DNA of 64,000 bases from an uncultured Paracoccaceae bacterium (GCA_947501355.1 CANMVA010000001.1:1945492-2009491), one strand, 5' to 3'. Positions 26,858-36,095 are shown, counted from the stretch's first letter. Program-made: numbers and translations. The notes: generated by a model from the letters alone, not told the origin.

Positions 26858-27858
26858 CCGGCCTGCAGCCAGAAAAGCACCGACACCGTCAACACGCCGA
26901 TAAAGGCGGTTTCGACCACCAGCAACGCGATGGCAGCCCCGCCAACGTCGATCACATCGCGCAGCGATGTCTTCAATCCGACCGCGGCAATCGCCGTCAG
27001 TAGCGCCCAGCGAGAGGTCTCTGTCGCAATGGCAATGACGGGCGCGGGGAAGACCCCAAAGGAGTTCAGCGTCACCAGCACCACGAAGGCCACGACAAAA
27101 GACGGCACGATGGGCGGACGCTCGGCTGCTGCATCCTGCACCACGTAGCGACGGATGATTAGTGACGCGACAAGGATCACCGGAGCGAGCATTGCGACGC
27201 GGATCAGCTTGACGATGGTTGCGACCTCGCCGGTTTCTTCGGAGACAGAGAAGCCCGCGCCGACAACCTGCGCCACATCATGGATCGTGGCCCCGATGAA
27301 AACGCCCGCAAACTGGGTCCCGAAGCCGAACAGATCGGCCAGAATTGGATAGACGATCATCGCAATCGTCGACAGCAACGTCACGCCGACAACGGTAAAG
27401 ACCAATCGCTCTTCGGTGCGCTCGTCCTTGGGCAGGATCGCGGAAATCGCCATCGCCGCGGATGCACCGCAAATCGCAACGGAGCCTGCGGACAGGAACG
27501 CAAAGCGCGGGCCATGACCGAACAGGCGCGCGATGCTCATTCCGAACAGGATCGTCGCAATCACGCCCACGATCACCAGCGTAACGATGGGCCAACCCAG
27601 TTCCGAGGCCATCTCGAAACTGATGCGCATGCCCAGCAGAGCCACGCCGAAACGCAACACGGTCTTGGCGGAAAACGCGATGCCGTCGGCGCATTTGCCG
27701 TCCTCAGAAAGAAAGTTCAGCGCAATCCCGAAAAGCAGCGCCATGAGCATCGCAGGCGCGCCGTAATGCTCGGAAATGAACTGCGCAGCCAGGGCGATCA
27801 GGCCCGAGATCAGAACGCCGGGGAACAGGGTTTTCAACGTTTCGACTTTGAGAACCAT
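26854..27858 (-). CDS. YeiH/UPF0324-family putative sulfate or sulfonate exporter
   Basis: The 334-residue membrane protein starts at an ATG with GGGGAGG upstream. About ten hydrophobic helices are present, with family phrases APAMLMALLFGIALNFL, VLRFGVALLGMRIS, CGASAAMAISA and GATIHDVAQVVGAGF. The family is annotated as putative sulfate exporters; biochemical proof is thin. It lies downstream of the RidA gene on the same strand. Confidence 0.85.
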   Translation of the reverse strand: MVLKVETLKTLFPGVLISGLIALAAQFISEHYGAPAMLMALLFGIALNFLSEDGKCADGIAFSAKTVLRFGVALLGMRISFEMASELGWPIVTLVIVGVIATILFGMSIARLFGHGPRFAFLSAGSVAICGASAAMAISAILPKDERTEERLVFTVVGVTLLSTIAMIVYPILADLFGFGTQFAGVFIGATIHDVAQVVGAGFSVSEETGEVATIVKLIRVAMLAPVILVASLIIRRYVVQDAAAERPPIVPSFVVAFVVLVTLNSFGVFPAPVIAIATETSRWALLTAIAAVGLKTSLRDVIDVGGAAIALLVVETAFIGVLTVSVLFWLQAG

Positions 27859-27958
27859 CCTGGCCTCCCCCCGCATTTGGACCGTGACTGATTCTGCATC
27901 GCGGCAAAATCCATTCGCCTTGGTCGTGCCGTAGATTGCCCGCCCCGGCAAGGGTGGA

Positions 27959-28357
27959 TCACGTCACAGCAGGCACCTGAGCGGTCACTTCGATCTCGAC
28001 TGTGAACTCCGGGCGGGTGAAGCCAGAGACGATGACCAGCGTCGAGGCGGGCAGGGAGGTCACCTCGGCCAGCCACGCATCGCGCGCCGCCATATAGCCC
28101 GCCATATGGGCGCGATCGGTGACGAAGGCGTTGATCCGCAGCACGTCCGCGCGGCTTGCGCCGCCCTCGGCCAAGATCGCGTCAATATTGGCAAAGCAGA
28201 TGGTCGCCTGCGCTTCGGTGCTGTCCGGAACTGTGCCGTCGGCGGCAAGACCCAGCTGGCCGGACGTCACCAGAATGCGCGCACCGGATGCGCTGACAGC
28301 GCCGTGGGCATAGCGTGCAAATGGGGGGGCGATGGTTAGCGGGATCAGTGATTTCAT
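27959..28357 (-). CDS. RidA-family (YjgF/L-PSP) protein
   Basis: The protein has 132 residues from the ATG of MKSLIPLTIAPP; an upstream in-frame start is unsupported. The Rid fold is shown by RYAHGAVSASGARILVTSG, GQLGLAADGTV, ATICFANIDAILAEGGAS and INAFVTD, ending VEIEVTAQVP. RidA relatives hydrolyse reactive enamine/imine intermediates; the RutC branch works in pyrimidine catabolism. It is divergent from the heterocycle operon, so it may belong functionally to that pathway (inference). Confidence 0.85.
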   Translation of the reverse strand: MKSLIPLTIAPPFARYAHGAVSASGARILVTSGQLGLAADGTVPDSTEAQATICFANIDAILAEGGASRADVLRINAFVTDRAHMAGYMAARDAWLAEVTSLPASTLVIVSGFTRPEFTVEIEVTAQVPAVT

Positions 28358-28386
28358 GCCGCAGGCTGACCTGTGAACCGAGGGGG

Positions 28387-28400
28387 TGCAAGCGTTTGCA
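28387..28400. promoter_or_regulatory. LacI-family-like operator palindrome
   Basis: TGCAAGCGTTTGCA is a 14-base near-palindrome (12 of 14 symmetric) with the central CG typical of LacI/GalR operators. It lies between the divergent RidA gene and the importer operon and could control both. No LacI-type gene is present in the window. Confidence 0.5.
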
Positions 28401-28449
28401 TCGCAGCGAAACAAAAAACGCAAAAAAAATGTGCGTGTTTGAAGAAACT

Positions 28450-28538
28450 GCCGCTAGGTTAAGCGCAACGCTGCCGGTTGAGGGCTGCCTGCCGCCCCTG
28501 TCTTTCCTTTGGGACAGCCCGACTTCATCCTGAGCGGC
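28450..28538 (+). promoter_or_regulatory. Foldable leader before the heterocycle operon
   Basis: A closing helix GCCGCT (28450-28455) with AGCGGC (28533-28538) can enclose two arms: AGCG-CAA-CGCT (28462-28472) and GGGCTG (28482-28487) with CAGCCC (28515-28520). The fold ends 16 bases before the start codon, near the GGAGG site. This three-way-junction shape suggests a riboswitch or attenuator. The thiamine pyrophosphate consensus is not present, and I cannot assign the NMT1-type xanthine riboswitch. Confidence 0.4.
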
Positions 28539-28554
28539 GACCAACATCTGGAGG

Positions 28555-29559
28555 ATGAAAATGTCACTGAAACCCACTCTGACAGCACTGATGCTTGCGA
28601 CCGTCGCGGCAACGCCCGCCTTCGCCGAAACCGCTGACGTTGTCTTCGGAACCAACTGGCTGGCGCAGGCCGAACATGGCGGCTTTTACCAATCCGTGGC
28701 TGATGGCGCCTATGCCGCTTGCGGTTTGAACGTCGAGATCATCTCGGGCGGACCGCAGGTGAACAACCGCGCGCTGATGCTCGCCGGGCGCATTGATTAT
28801 CATATGGGCGGCGATCTGCTGCAGGCATTCAATGCCGTGAAAGAGGGCATTCCGGTTGTCGCCGTTGCCGCGACGTTCCAAAAGCACCCGCAGGTGCTGG
28901 TCGCGCACCCGGACGTGGAAAGCTGGGAAGGTCTGAAAGACCGCACGCTGCTGATCGGCGACAACGGATTTACCAGCTACTACCAGTGGATGATCGCCGA
29001 GCATGGCTTCACCGTCGAGCAGCGTCAGCCCTATACGTTCAACCCGGCACCGTTCCTTGCAGATACCAGCGTGGCAATGCAGGGCTACTTGAGCTCAGAG
29101 CCGTATCTCGTTGAAAAGGAAGGTGGTTTTGAACCCAACGTCTTCCTGATCGCGGATAATGGTTTCTCCAGCTATGCGACGACCATCGAGACGATGCAGG
29201 CCACGATTGATGAAAAGCCCGAGCAGGTGAAGTGCTTTGTCGAAGGCTCGATCAAGGGCTGGTATAACTACCTTTACGGCGATCCCAGCGGCGCGAATGA
29301 GCTGATCAAGGCCGCCAACCCCGACATGACCGATGACAAGATCGCTTATGCCATCAACAAGATGAAGGAATGGGGCATTGTCGACAGCGGCGACGCGCTG
29401 CAGTTGGGTATCGGCGTGATGACGGACGAAGTCGTCAATGATTTCTACGCCAAGATGGTCAATGCAGGCGTGATTGAAGAGGGGCTGGATGTCTCGGCCG
29501 CTTACACGCTTGAGTTTGTCGGCGAAGGCGTCGGCATGGACCTCAAGCCCGGCGGCTAA
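28555..29559 (+). CDS. NMT1/THI5-type ABC transporter substrate-binding protein
   Basis: The 334-residue periplasmic protein has a signal peptide to about residue 24 (TPAFA). The mature part has the THI5-like opening VFGTNWLAQAEHGGFYQSVADG followed by VEIISGGPQVNNRALMLAGRID. Relatives bind pyrimidines such as the thiamine precursor HMP, or sulfonates and other planar ligands. It is the first gene of the operon, with an ideal GGAGG site and a strong hairpin after its stop. The following cytosine-deaminase-like enzyme points to an N-heterocyclic ligand. Confidence 0.85.
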   Translation: MKMSLKPTLTALMLATVAATPAFAETADVVFGTNWLAQAEHGGFYQSVADGAYAACGLNVEIISGGPQVNNRALMLAGRIDYHMGGDLLQAFNAVKEGIPVVAVAATFQKHPQVLVAHPDVESWEGLKDRTLLIGDNGFTSYYQWMIAEHGFTVEQRQPYTFNPAPFLADTSVAMQGYLSSEPYLVEKEGGFEPNVFLIADNGFSSYATTIETMQATIDEKPEQVKCFVEGSIKGWYNYLYGDPSGANELIKAANPDMTDDKIAYAINKMKEWGIVDSGDALQLGIGVMTDEVVNDFYAKMVNAGVIEEGLDVSAAYTLEFVGEGVGMDLKPGG

Positions 29560-29576
29560 GGTCTCTCAAACCAATC

Positions 29577-29602
29577 GGGCCCGCGTCACGACACGCGGGC
29601 CC
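29577..29602 (+). terminator. Intercistronic stem-loop after the NMT1-type binding protein
   Basis: A perfect 10-bp stem (GGGCCCGCGT with ACGCGGGCCC, 6-base loop) follows the stop codon by 17 bases, then TTTC. It probably protects the binding-protein mRNA and reduces read-through. Confidence 0.65.
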
Positions 29603-29631
29603 TTTCAAAAAGCCTTGGGGAGGCAACCCTG

Positions 29632-30405
29632 TTGCAACCGATTGACCAGCGCCCGACTGTTTTACGAATGTCCAATGTTAACAAGACCTTCAACGGCAAT
29701 GTTGTTGCGTTGAATGGCATGTCCATGACCGTTGGGCAGGGTGATTTCATCTCGCTTCTGGGGCCGTCTGGATGCGGTAAATCCACCGCGTTGCGGCTCA
29801 TCTCGGACCTGATGGTGCCGACGAGCGGCAAGATCGACTGGGAAGGCGGGCATGAGGTTGGCGATCTGGGTGTGGTCTTTCAGGAACCAACGCTGATGCC
29901 CTGGGCGACAGTCGCGCAGAATGTCTGGCTGCCGTATCGGCTGCGCGGCAAATCTTATGCAAGCGTGAAAGACGAAATCCTTGAAGCGCTGAAACTGGTG
30001 GGGCTGGAGAAGTTCCAGAACAGCTATCCGCGCGAGCTGTCTGGCGGGATGAAGATGCGCGTCTCGATTGCGCGGGCGATGGTCACGCGGCCTCGGCTGA
30101 TCCTGATGGACGAGCCCTTTGCCGCTTTGGACGAGATCACGCGCTTCAAGCTGAACAACGATCTTCTTGAACTCAAAGCGAAAATCAATTGTACCGTGAT
30201 CTTCGTGACCCACTCGGTTTTTGAAAGCGTGTTTCTCAGCGACCGCATCATCGTCATGGCCGCGCGCCCGGGCCGCGTCATTCGGGAGTTGCATGTGGAT
30301 GAAGCCTATCCACGGTCGGAAGAATTCCGAACCTCTGCCGAATATGCCGCCTACTGCCGTCAGGCGACGGACGCGCTGCATGAAGCGATGGGAGTGGCTG
30401 CATGA
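29632..30405 (+). CDS. ABC transporter ATP-binding protein (nitrate/taurine/pyrimidine-type importer)
   Basis: The 257-residue ATPase has Walker [10 protein letters not shown], signature ELSGGMKMR and Walker B ILMDEPFAALDE. The likely start is a TTG, because GGGGAGG lies 8 bases before it; an ATG twelve codons later lacks such a site. It overlaps the permease gene by 4 bases. Belongs to the TauB/SsuB/ThiZ group that serves NMT1-type binding proteins. Confidence 0.88.
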   Translation: MQPIDQRPTVLRMSNVNKTFNGNVVALNGMSMTVGQGDFISLLGPSGCGKSTALRLISDLMVPTSGKIDWEGGHEVGDLGVVFQEPTLMPWATVAQNVWLPYRLRGKSYASVKDEILEALKLVGLEKFQNSYPRELSGGMKMRVSIARAMVTRPRLILMDEPFAALDEITRFKLNNDLLELKAKINCTVIFVTHSVFESVFLSDRIIVMAARPGRVIRELHVDEAYPRSEEFRTSAEYAAYCRQATDALHEAMGVAA

Positions 30406-31250
30406 GCATCGCTGAGAACGCCCCCGTAATTGATACCGATGAGGTTCGCCGCCAGCGCGCCAAGCGGATGGAGAAGCTGGGCCGCTGGTCGCTGCCCGTT
30501 GTCGTGATGCTGGCCACGCTTTTGCTGTGGGACCGCATCGTCGTCTGGAACGAGATTCCGCATTATATCCTGCCAGGGCCAGGGCGGGTTTGGGACAGCC
30601 TCGTCAACGATTGGGGCATCTTGTGGGAGGCCGGTTTGCTGACCGGCAAGATTACTTTGATGGCGCTTGGATTGGCGATTGTAGGCGGCGCCGGGCTGGC
30701 GATCCTCTTCAACCAATCGCGCATGGTCGAGATGTCGTTCTATCCTTATGCGGTGATTTTGCAGGTGACGCCCGTGGTCTCCATCGCGCCGCTGATCTTC
30801 ATCTATGTGGACAGTAAAACCGCCGGAATGCTGCTCTGCGCATGGATCGTGGCGTTCTTTCCGGTGCTCAGTTCCACGACGCTGGGGCTGAACTCCGTCG
30901 ATCATAATCTGCGCGATCTTTACCGGATTTATGGGGCCAGTCGGTGGCAGAAGCTGTGGATGCTGCAGCTGCCTTCGGCGTTGCCGTATTTCTTAGGGGG
31001 TTTGAAAATTGCTGGCGGGTTGAGCCTGATCGGAGCGGTTGTCGCTGAACTGGTCGCAGGCACCGGCGGTGTGGGCGCGGGGCTTGCCGCCCGCATCCAA
31101 GAGGCCGGGTACCGCTTGAACATCGCGCGGATGTTCGCCGCACTCACCTTGGTGGCCGCGATGGGCGTCTTCATCTTCGCAGCCCTCTCGCTGCTGTCAC
31201 ACCTGCTGCTGCGCAAGTGGCATGAAAGCGCGCTGAGCCGGGAGACCTGA
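30402..31250 (+). CDS. ABC transporter permease (TauC/ThiX type)
   Basis: The 282-residue membrane protein has six or so helices and the binding-protein-dependent permease loop LYRIYGASRWQKLWMLQLPSALPYF. Starting residues are cytosolic and basic. The one-base stop/start overlap (TGATG) with the next gene couples import to the first catabolic enzyme. Confidence 0.88.
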   Translation: MSIAENAPVIDTDEVRRQRAKRMEKLGRWSLPVVVMLATLLLWDRIVVWNEIPHYILPGPGRVWDSLVNDWGILWEAGLLTGKITLMALGLAIVGGAGLAILFNQSRMVEMSFYPYAVILQVTPVVSIAPLIFIYVDSKTAGMLLCAWIVAFFPVLSSTTLGLNSVDHNLRDLYRIYGASRWQKLWMLQLPSALPYFLGGLKIAGGLSLIGAVVAELVAGTGGVGAGLAARIQEAGYRLNIARMFAALTLVAAMGVFIFAALSLLSHLLLRKWHESALSRET

Positions 31251-32512
31251 TGGCGATGCGCGCTCTGCCCAGCGGCAACCTGACTTTGCAGAACGTGACG
31301 ATCCCGGCTTGTCTGATCGGGCAGGACGGGGACCTGATCCGCACCGATCTCAGCATCGCAGACGGCAAGATTGCCGAGCCGCAACCGCTGACTGTCGATA
31401 TGGCGGGCGCGATGGTCTTCCCGAGTTTCGTCGACATGCACACCCATCTGGACAAGGGCCACATCTGGGGCCGCGCGCCGAATCCCGACGGCACGTTCAT
31501 GGGCGCGCTTAACACTGTGGCCGCGGACCGCGCCGCCAATTGGTCGGCAGAGGACGTGCGCAGGCGAATGGAGTTCTCACTCCGTTGCGCATTTGCCTAC
31601 GGGACAGGGGCGATCCGCACGCATCTGGACAGCATCCCGCCGCAGGATGATATCTCGTGGCCTGTCTTCTGCGAATTGCGGGATGAATGGGCGGGACGGA
31701 TTGACCTGCAAGCCGCTTGCCTGATCGGATGCGACAGCATGGATGCTGATGGGGCGTTCAAGCACACCGCCGATGTCGTGGCTGACTCGGGCGGCGTGCT
31801 GGGCATGGTGACCTATCCGGTGCCGGACCTGAAAGACCGCCTTTTGGGCTTTTTCAAGCTGGCGAATGAACGCGGCCTGAGCGCAGATTTCCATGTGGAC
31901 GAGACGATGGATGCGTCCTCAGAAACACTGCGGATGATCGCCGAGACGGCTTTGGAGATCGGCTTTGATGCGCCCATCGTCGTGGGCCATTGCTGTTCGC
32001 TGTCCACGCAGGACGAGGCCCGCGCGATGGACACGCTGGATCTGGTCGCCAAGGCGGGCCTCCATGTGGTCAGCCTGCCGATGTGCAACCTCTATCTGCA
32101 AGACCGCCACGCGCACCGCACGCCGCGCGGGCGGGGGATCACGTTAGTGCATGAGATGAAGGCGCGGGGGATCAATGTCTCCTTTGCCTCGGACAATACG
32201 CGCGATCCGTTTTATGCCTATGGCGATCTGGATATGATCGAAGTGATGCGCCAAGCCACGCGGATCGGGCATCTGGATCATACAGGAACCGACTGGGCGC
32301 ACAGCTTTATCACCAACCCGGCGCGCGCCTGCGGGTTCGAGACGCCCTCGCTCGCCGTGGGCGCGCCTGCCGATCTGGTGATCTGCTCCGCACGGTCCTG
32401 GACCGAGTTTTTCGCCCGCCTGCAAGCCGACCGCGTGGTGCTGCGCGCGGGGCAGGCCATTAACACAAGCCTGCCCGACTACGCCGAACTAGACGAACTG
32501 ATGGAGAGCTGA
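31250..32512 (+). CDS. Cytosine-deaminase-like amidohydrolase
   Basis: The 420-residue amidohydrolase-superfamily enzyme is of the CodA type. Metal ligands are seen in MHTHLDKGH (HxH), HVDETMD, VGHCC and ASDNTRDP (Asp). It would remove an exocyclic amino group or a related leaving group from a heterocycle such as cytosine, 5-methylcytosine, isoguanine or a thiamine-type pyrimidine. It sits directly after the importer, so its substrate is probably the imported compound or an early product. The FAD oxidase gene begins at the next base. Confidence 0.82.
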   Translation: MAMRALPSGNLTLQNVTIPACLIGQDGDLIRTDLSIADGKIAEPQPLTVDMAGAMVFPSFVDMHTHLDKGHIWGRAPNPDGTFMGALNTVAADRAANWSAEDVRRRMEFSLRCAFAYGTGAIRTHLDSIPPQDDISWPVFCELRDEWAGRIDLQAACLIGCDSMDADGAFKHTADVVADSGGVLGMVTYPVPDLKDRLLGFFKLANERGLSADFHVDETMDASSETLRMIAETALEIGFDAPIVVGHCCSLSTQDEARAMDTLDLVAKAGLHVVSLPMCNLYLQDRHAHRTPRGRGITLVHEMKARGINVSFASDNTRDPFYAYGDLDMIEVMRQATRIGHLDHTGTDWAHSFITNPARACGFETPSLAVGAPADLVICSARSWTEFFARLQADRVVLRAGQAINTSLPDYAELDELMES

Positions 32513-33913
32513 ATGCAACCGAATGTCGCCGCCGCCAAAGAGGCCCTGAGCCATCTGGAAATCGAAACCTCGGAGGCCGCCATCAAATCGAAAAGCCGCG
32601 ATTTCTTCTGGTATTCGCCGGTGTTGAAAGACCGTCTGGACCATGTGGTGGCCGATTTCGTGGTCGCGCCTAAGGATGAGGCCGAAGTGATCGAGGTTCT
32701 CAAGACCTGCTATGCCCATGACGTGCCAGTCACGACGCGCGGGGCAGGGACCGGCAATTACGGACAAGCTATGCCCTTGGCGGGCGGCTGCGTGATGCAT
32801 TTGAAGAACATGGCCGCGATCAAAGAAGTGCATCCGGGCCGCGTGATTGTCGAACCGGGGTGCTTGCTGAAAGACCTGGACGCGCATTGCATCGCGGATT
32901 CGGGCCAGGAAATCCGCATGTATAGCTCGACTTGGGCAACGGCCACGATCGGTGGGTTCATCGCTGGAGGGTCGGGCGGTGTCGGCTCCTGCACCTGGGG
33001 CAGCTTGCGCGATCTGGGCAATATCATCCGGCTGCGCGTCGTCACGATGGAAGAAGAGCCGCGCATCCTTGAGTTCCGCGGCGAGGAATTGGCCCGCGTC
33101 AGCCATGCCTACGGAACAAACGGGATCATCACCGAGATCGAGATCCCTCTGGCTCCGGCTTATGACTGGGTCGAGATGTTTCTGGGCTTTGACGACTTCA
33201 TGGAGGCCACTCGGTTTACCGAAGAACTGGCGAATGAAGACGGCATCCTCATCAAGCTGGCCACGGTGCATGAGGCGCCGACGGCCCATGACTATTTCCA
33301 GCGGGTGAAACCGTACGTGACGCCTGAGACGACGACTGTCGGGCTCATGGTCGCACCGCAGTCTATGGACGGTTTTGAGACATTCATGGCGCGGCGTCCG
33401 GCGGCCAAGATGGTCTACCGTAGTGACGACAATGACTGGGAACGCGGACCGGGCCATGTGTTTGAGTACGGCTGGAACCACACGACCTTGCGCGCGCTGA
33501 AGGTCGATCCGTCGATTACCTACCTGCAAGTGCGCTACGGCTTTCCCGAGCATCTGAAACTGGTCGAACAGATGCGTGATGAATTCTCGCCCGAGGTTCT
33601 CCAGCACCTCGAAGTGCTGCGCGAGAACGGCAAGGTGATGTTCGCGGGGCTGTCGCTGGTCAAGTTTAGCTCCGAGGAGCGATTGGACGAGATCATTCGC
33701 ATCCATGAAGAAGCCGGCGCGATGATCTTCAACCCGCACCGCTACACGCTGGAAGAAGGCGGGCGGCAGACGGTGGATGACCGACAGTTGGCGTTCAAAA
33801 AAGAGGCCGATCCAAAGGGGTTGTTGAACCCCGGCAAGATGATCTCGTGGGATGATCCGGACTATGATTTCGCGCAGATGTATGCGTATCCGAAAATGCA
33901 GGCGGCGGAGTAA
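32513..33913 (+). CDS. FAD-binding oxidase (GlcD/VAO-PCMH family)
   Basis: The 466-residue enzyme has an N-terminal FAD-binding type 4 domain with VTTRGAGTGNYGQAMPLAGG and RVIVEPGCLLKDLDAH, GGFIAGGSGGVGSCTWGSL, and a C-terminal domain typical of glycolate oxidase GlcD-like flavoproteins (GLLNPGKMI at the end). It should oxidise an alcohol or hydroxy-acid group. In this operon an oxidation of a ring side chain, for example hydroxymethyl to carboxyl, is a reasonable inference. Confidence 0.82.
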   Translation: MQPNVAAAKEALSHLEIETSEAAIKSKSRDFFWYSPVLKDRLDHVVADFVVAPKDEAEVIEVLKTCYAHDVPVTTRGAGTGNYGQAMPLAGGCVMHLKNMAAIKEVHPGRVIVEPGCLLKDLDAHCIADSGQEIRMYSSTWATATIGGFIAGGSGGVGSCTWGSLRDLGNIIRLRVVTMEEEPRILEFRGEELARVSHAYGTNGIITEIEIPLAPAYDWVEMFLGFDDFMEATRFTEELANEDGILIKLATVHEAPTAHDYFQRVKPYVTPETTTVGLMVAPQSMDGFETFMARRPAAKMVYRSDDNDWERGPGHVFEYGWNHTTLRALKVDPSITYLQVRYGFPEHLKLVEQMRDEFSPEVLQHLEVLRENGKVMFAGLSLVKFSSEERLDEIIRIHEEAGAMIFNPHRYTLEEGGRQTVDDRQLAFKKEADPKGLLNPGKMISWDDPDYDFAQMYAYPKMQAAE

Positions 33914-33954
33914 GGCGGCTTTGGATATTTTTGCAAAGATGAAACAGGGGTGAG

Positions 33955-34539
33955 ATGACACGGGCTTTGGTCTTGTTCGCGCATCCTTGCGAGGAGAGCT
34001 TTTCGGCAGCGCTGCATTCCGAGGTGGTCTCGGCCTTGCAGGGGCGCGGCTGGGACGTGGACGATTGCGACCTGAACGCGGAAGGCTTCAACCCGGTTTT
34101 GTCCGAATCCGAGCGGCGCGGATATCATGATGAACCCGCCAATACAGGGCCTGTGGCGCGCTATGTGGAACGGGTGCGCGAGGCCGATGCGCTGGTCATG
34201 GTGTTTCCGGTTTGGAACTTCGGCTATCCCGCTATTCTCAAAGGGTTTCTGGACCGGGTGTTTTTGCCCGGCGTCTCGTTCAAGCTGGGCGAGGATGGCA
34301 AGGTGCGCCCCAATCTGCGCAACATCACCAAACTGGCTGCGGTCACGACCTATGGCGGCACGCGCATGCGCGCGATGCTCTGTGGCGACCCCCCGCGTAA
34401 ATGCGTCACACGGGCGGTTTGGCACGTATGCCGCCCGCAAAAAATGAGGTATCTCGCCTTATACGACATGAACAAGGCCACTACCGCGACTCGCGACGCC
34501 TTTCTTCGCAAGGTCAACGCAGAGATGGAGGCATTCTGA
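33955..34539 (+). CDS. NAD(P)H-dependent flavodoxin-fold oxidoreductase (NQO1/MdaB-like), copy 1
   Basis: The 194-residue protein has the flavodoxin_2 fold: ALVLFAHPCEESFSAAL at the start, MVFPVWNFGYPAILKGFLDR in the FMN/FAD pocket, and VTTYGG near the isoalloxazine site. It may supply reduced flavin or reduce a quinone-like intermediate. It is followed without a gap by a second gene of the same family, suggesting an old duplication. Confidence 0.82.
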   Translation: MTRALVLFAHPCEESFSAALHSEVVSALQGRGWDVDDCDLNAEGFNPVLSESERRGYHDEPANTGPVARYVERVREADALVMVFPVWNFGYPAILKGFLDRVFLPGVSFKLGEDGKVRPNLRNITKLAAVTTYGGTRMRAMLCGDPPRKCVTRAVWHVCRPQKMRYLALYDMNKATTATRDAFLRKVNAEMEAF

Positions 34540-35181
34540 ATGCGCGCGCTCGTGGTTTATTCGCACCCCAAAGACGGCAGTTTCAATTCGGCCGTTCGGG
34601 ACACCGTTCTGGAAAAATTGCATCAGGCCGGGGCCGAAGTCCGACTGATCGATCTTTACAAGGAAGGGTTCTCGCCCGTGCTGAGCGCCCATGAGCTGGA
34701 TATCTATGAGGATACCAGTTGTAATTGCGATCCCGTTGCGCGCCATGTGGACGACCTGCGGTGGTGCGATACACTGATCTTTGTCTATCCCACATGGTGG
34801 TACGGCTTGCCTGCGATGCTCAAAGGTTGGCTGGACCGCGTTTTGGTGCCCGGTGTGGCCTTTCTGATGCCCGATGCCGAGAACGCCGATATTCGCGCCG
34901 GGCTCACCAATGTGACCCGCTTGGGCATCTTCACGACCTGTGGCGCCTCATGGTGGCTGACGCGCCTGATCGGCGCGCCGGGGCGGCGGACCTTGCAGCG
35001 CGGCGTGCGGCTGATCTGCGCCAAGGGCTGCAAGACGACCTATGCAGCGCATCATCTGATGGACAGCTCCACGCCTGAAAGCCGCGCCAGGCATCTGGGC
35101 GTCGTGGCGCGCAAGATGGATAAGTTCATCGGCACAACGCCACAGAAATCGAAAAACCACGGCAAAGGGGTGCCTGCATGA
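34540..35181 (+). CDS. NAD(P)H-dependent flavodoxin-fold oxidoreductase (NQO1/MdaB-like), copy 2
   Basis: The 213-residue paralogue of the preceding gene has ALVVYSHPKDGSFNSAV, FVYPTWWYGLPAMLKGWLDR and FTTCGASWW. Identity with copy 1 is moderate, mostly in the cofactor sites, and the C-terminal half differs, so the two may have distinct substrates or form a pair. It overlaps the oxygenase gene by 4 bases. Confidence 0.82.
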   Translation: MRALVVYSHPKDGSFNSAVRDTVLEKLHQAGAEVRLIDLYKEGFSPVLSAHELDIYEDTSCNCDPVARHVDDLRWCDTLIFVYPTWWYGLPAMLKGWLDRVLVPGVAFLMPDAENADIRAGLTNVTRLGIFTTCGASWWLTRLIGAPGRRTLQRGVRLICAKGCKTTYAAHHLMDSSTPESRARHLGVVARKMDKFIGTTPQKSKNHGKGVPA

Positions 35182-36095
35182 TCCCTGTTCTAGATTGGAG
35201 CCGCTTTTCCGGCGGCACTGATATGGACGGTTTTGTCGCCGATCTGGGGCAGGCCGCACGCGGACCGGGGTTTTTTCTTCTCAAAGGGCATGGGGTGGCC
35301 GCGCCGCTGATTGCCGATGTGTTTGCACAGGCGGACAGTTTCTTTTCGCTTCCGGAGGCCGACAAAGCCCCGTTGTCGATCCTGAACAATCCCCATAATC
35401 GCGGCTGGGCGCAGATGGGCAGCGAAAGCCTTGATGAGACCTCGGGGCAGGTCGATCAGAAAGAAGCGTTCAATATTGGCCTTGATCTATCACCCGACGA
35501 CCCACGCGTTCTGGCTGGAGAGCCGTTTCGCGGGGTGAACCTGTGGCCGGACCTACCGGGCTTCAAAGAGACGCTGTTGCAGTATTTTGATGCCGTCCAA
35601 AACCTTGGTGTGAGCCTGCACAAGGCCATCGCGCGCGATCTGGGGCTGGCGGAGGATCACTTTGCGCCCAGCTTTTCCGCGCCAATGTCGACGCTGCGAA
35701 TGCTGTCTTATCCGGCCATGCAAGACGCCGGGATCGGGGCAGGTGCCCATACCGATTACGGGTCCGTCACACTGCTGATGACCGATGGCGAGCCGGGTTT
35801 GCAGGTCAAGCCACGGGGCGGCGATTGGGTGGATGTCCCGCATGTGGACGGCGCGTATGTCGTCAATATTGGCGACTGCCTGATGCGCTGGTCCAACGAT
35901 ATCTATGTCAGCACGCCGCACCGGGTGCTCGCCCCGAAAAAAGCGCGTAAATCCATAGCGTTCTTTCTTGACCCTAATCCTGATGCGGTCGTCTCAGCCC
36001 TGCCCGGAACGGGGGAGCCGAAATACCCTGCCGTCACGGGCGCAGATTACTTACGCTCGCGGCTTGACGCGACTTACACACCGAAAGCGCTGTGA
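35178..36095 (+). CDS. Isopenicillin N synthase-like non-haem iron oxygenase
   Basis: The 305-residue protein has the 2-oxoglutarate/Fe(II) oxygenase fold. Iron ligands are in GAHTDYG (HxD) and STPHRV (distal His), and RKSIAFF supplies the Arg-x-Ser pair that usually binds 2-oxoglutarate. The N-terminal DIOX_N domain contains RGPGFFLLKGHGV. Thymine dioxygenase of fungi belongs to the same superfamily, which would fit hydroxylation of a pyrimidine methyl group, but that is inference from context. Confidence 0.85.
   Translation: MIPVLDWSRFSGGTDMDGFVADLGQAARGPGFFLLKGHGVAAPLIADVFAQADSFFSLPEADKAPLSILNNPHNRGWAQMGSESLDETSGQVDQKEAFNIGLDLSPDDPRVLAGEPFRGVNLWPDLPGFKETLLQYFDAVQNLGVSLHKAIARDLGLAEDHFAPSFSAPMSTLRMLSYPAMQDAGIGAGAHTDYGSVTLLMTDGEPGLQVKPRGGDWVDVPHVDGAYVVNIGDCLMRWSNDIYVSTPHRVLAPKKARKSIAFFLDPNPDAVVSALPGTGEPKYPAVTGADYLRSRLDATYTPKAL

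Noticed and set aside
28430-28555. Thiamine pyrophosphate riboswitch before the NMT1-type gene
   Set aside because: The CTGAGA and ACCTGATCTGG-like blocks of the THI element are absent.
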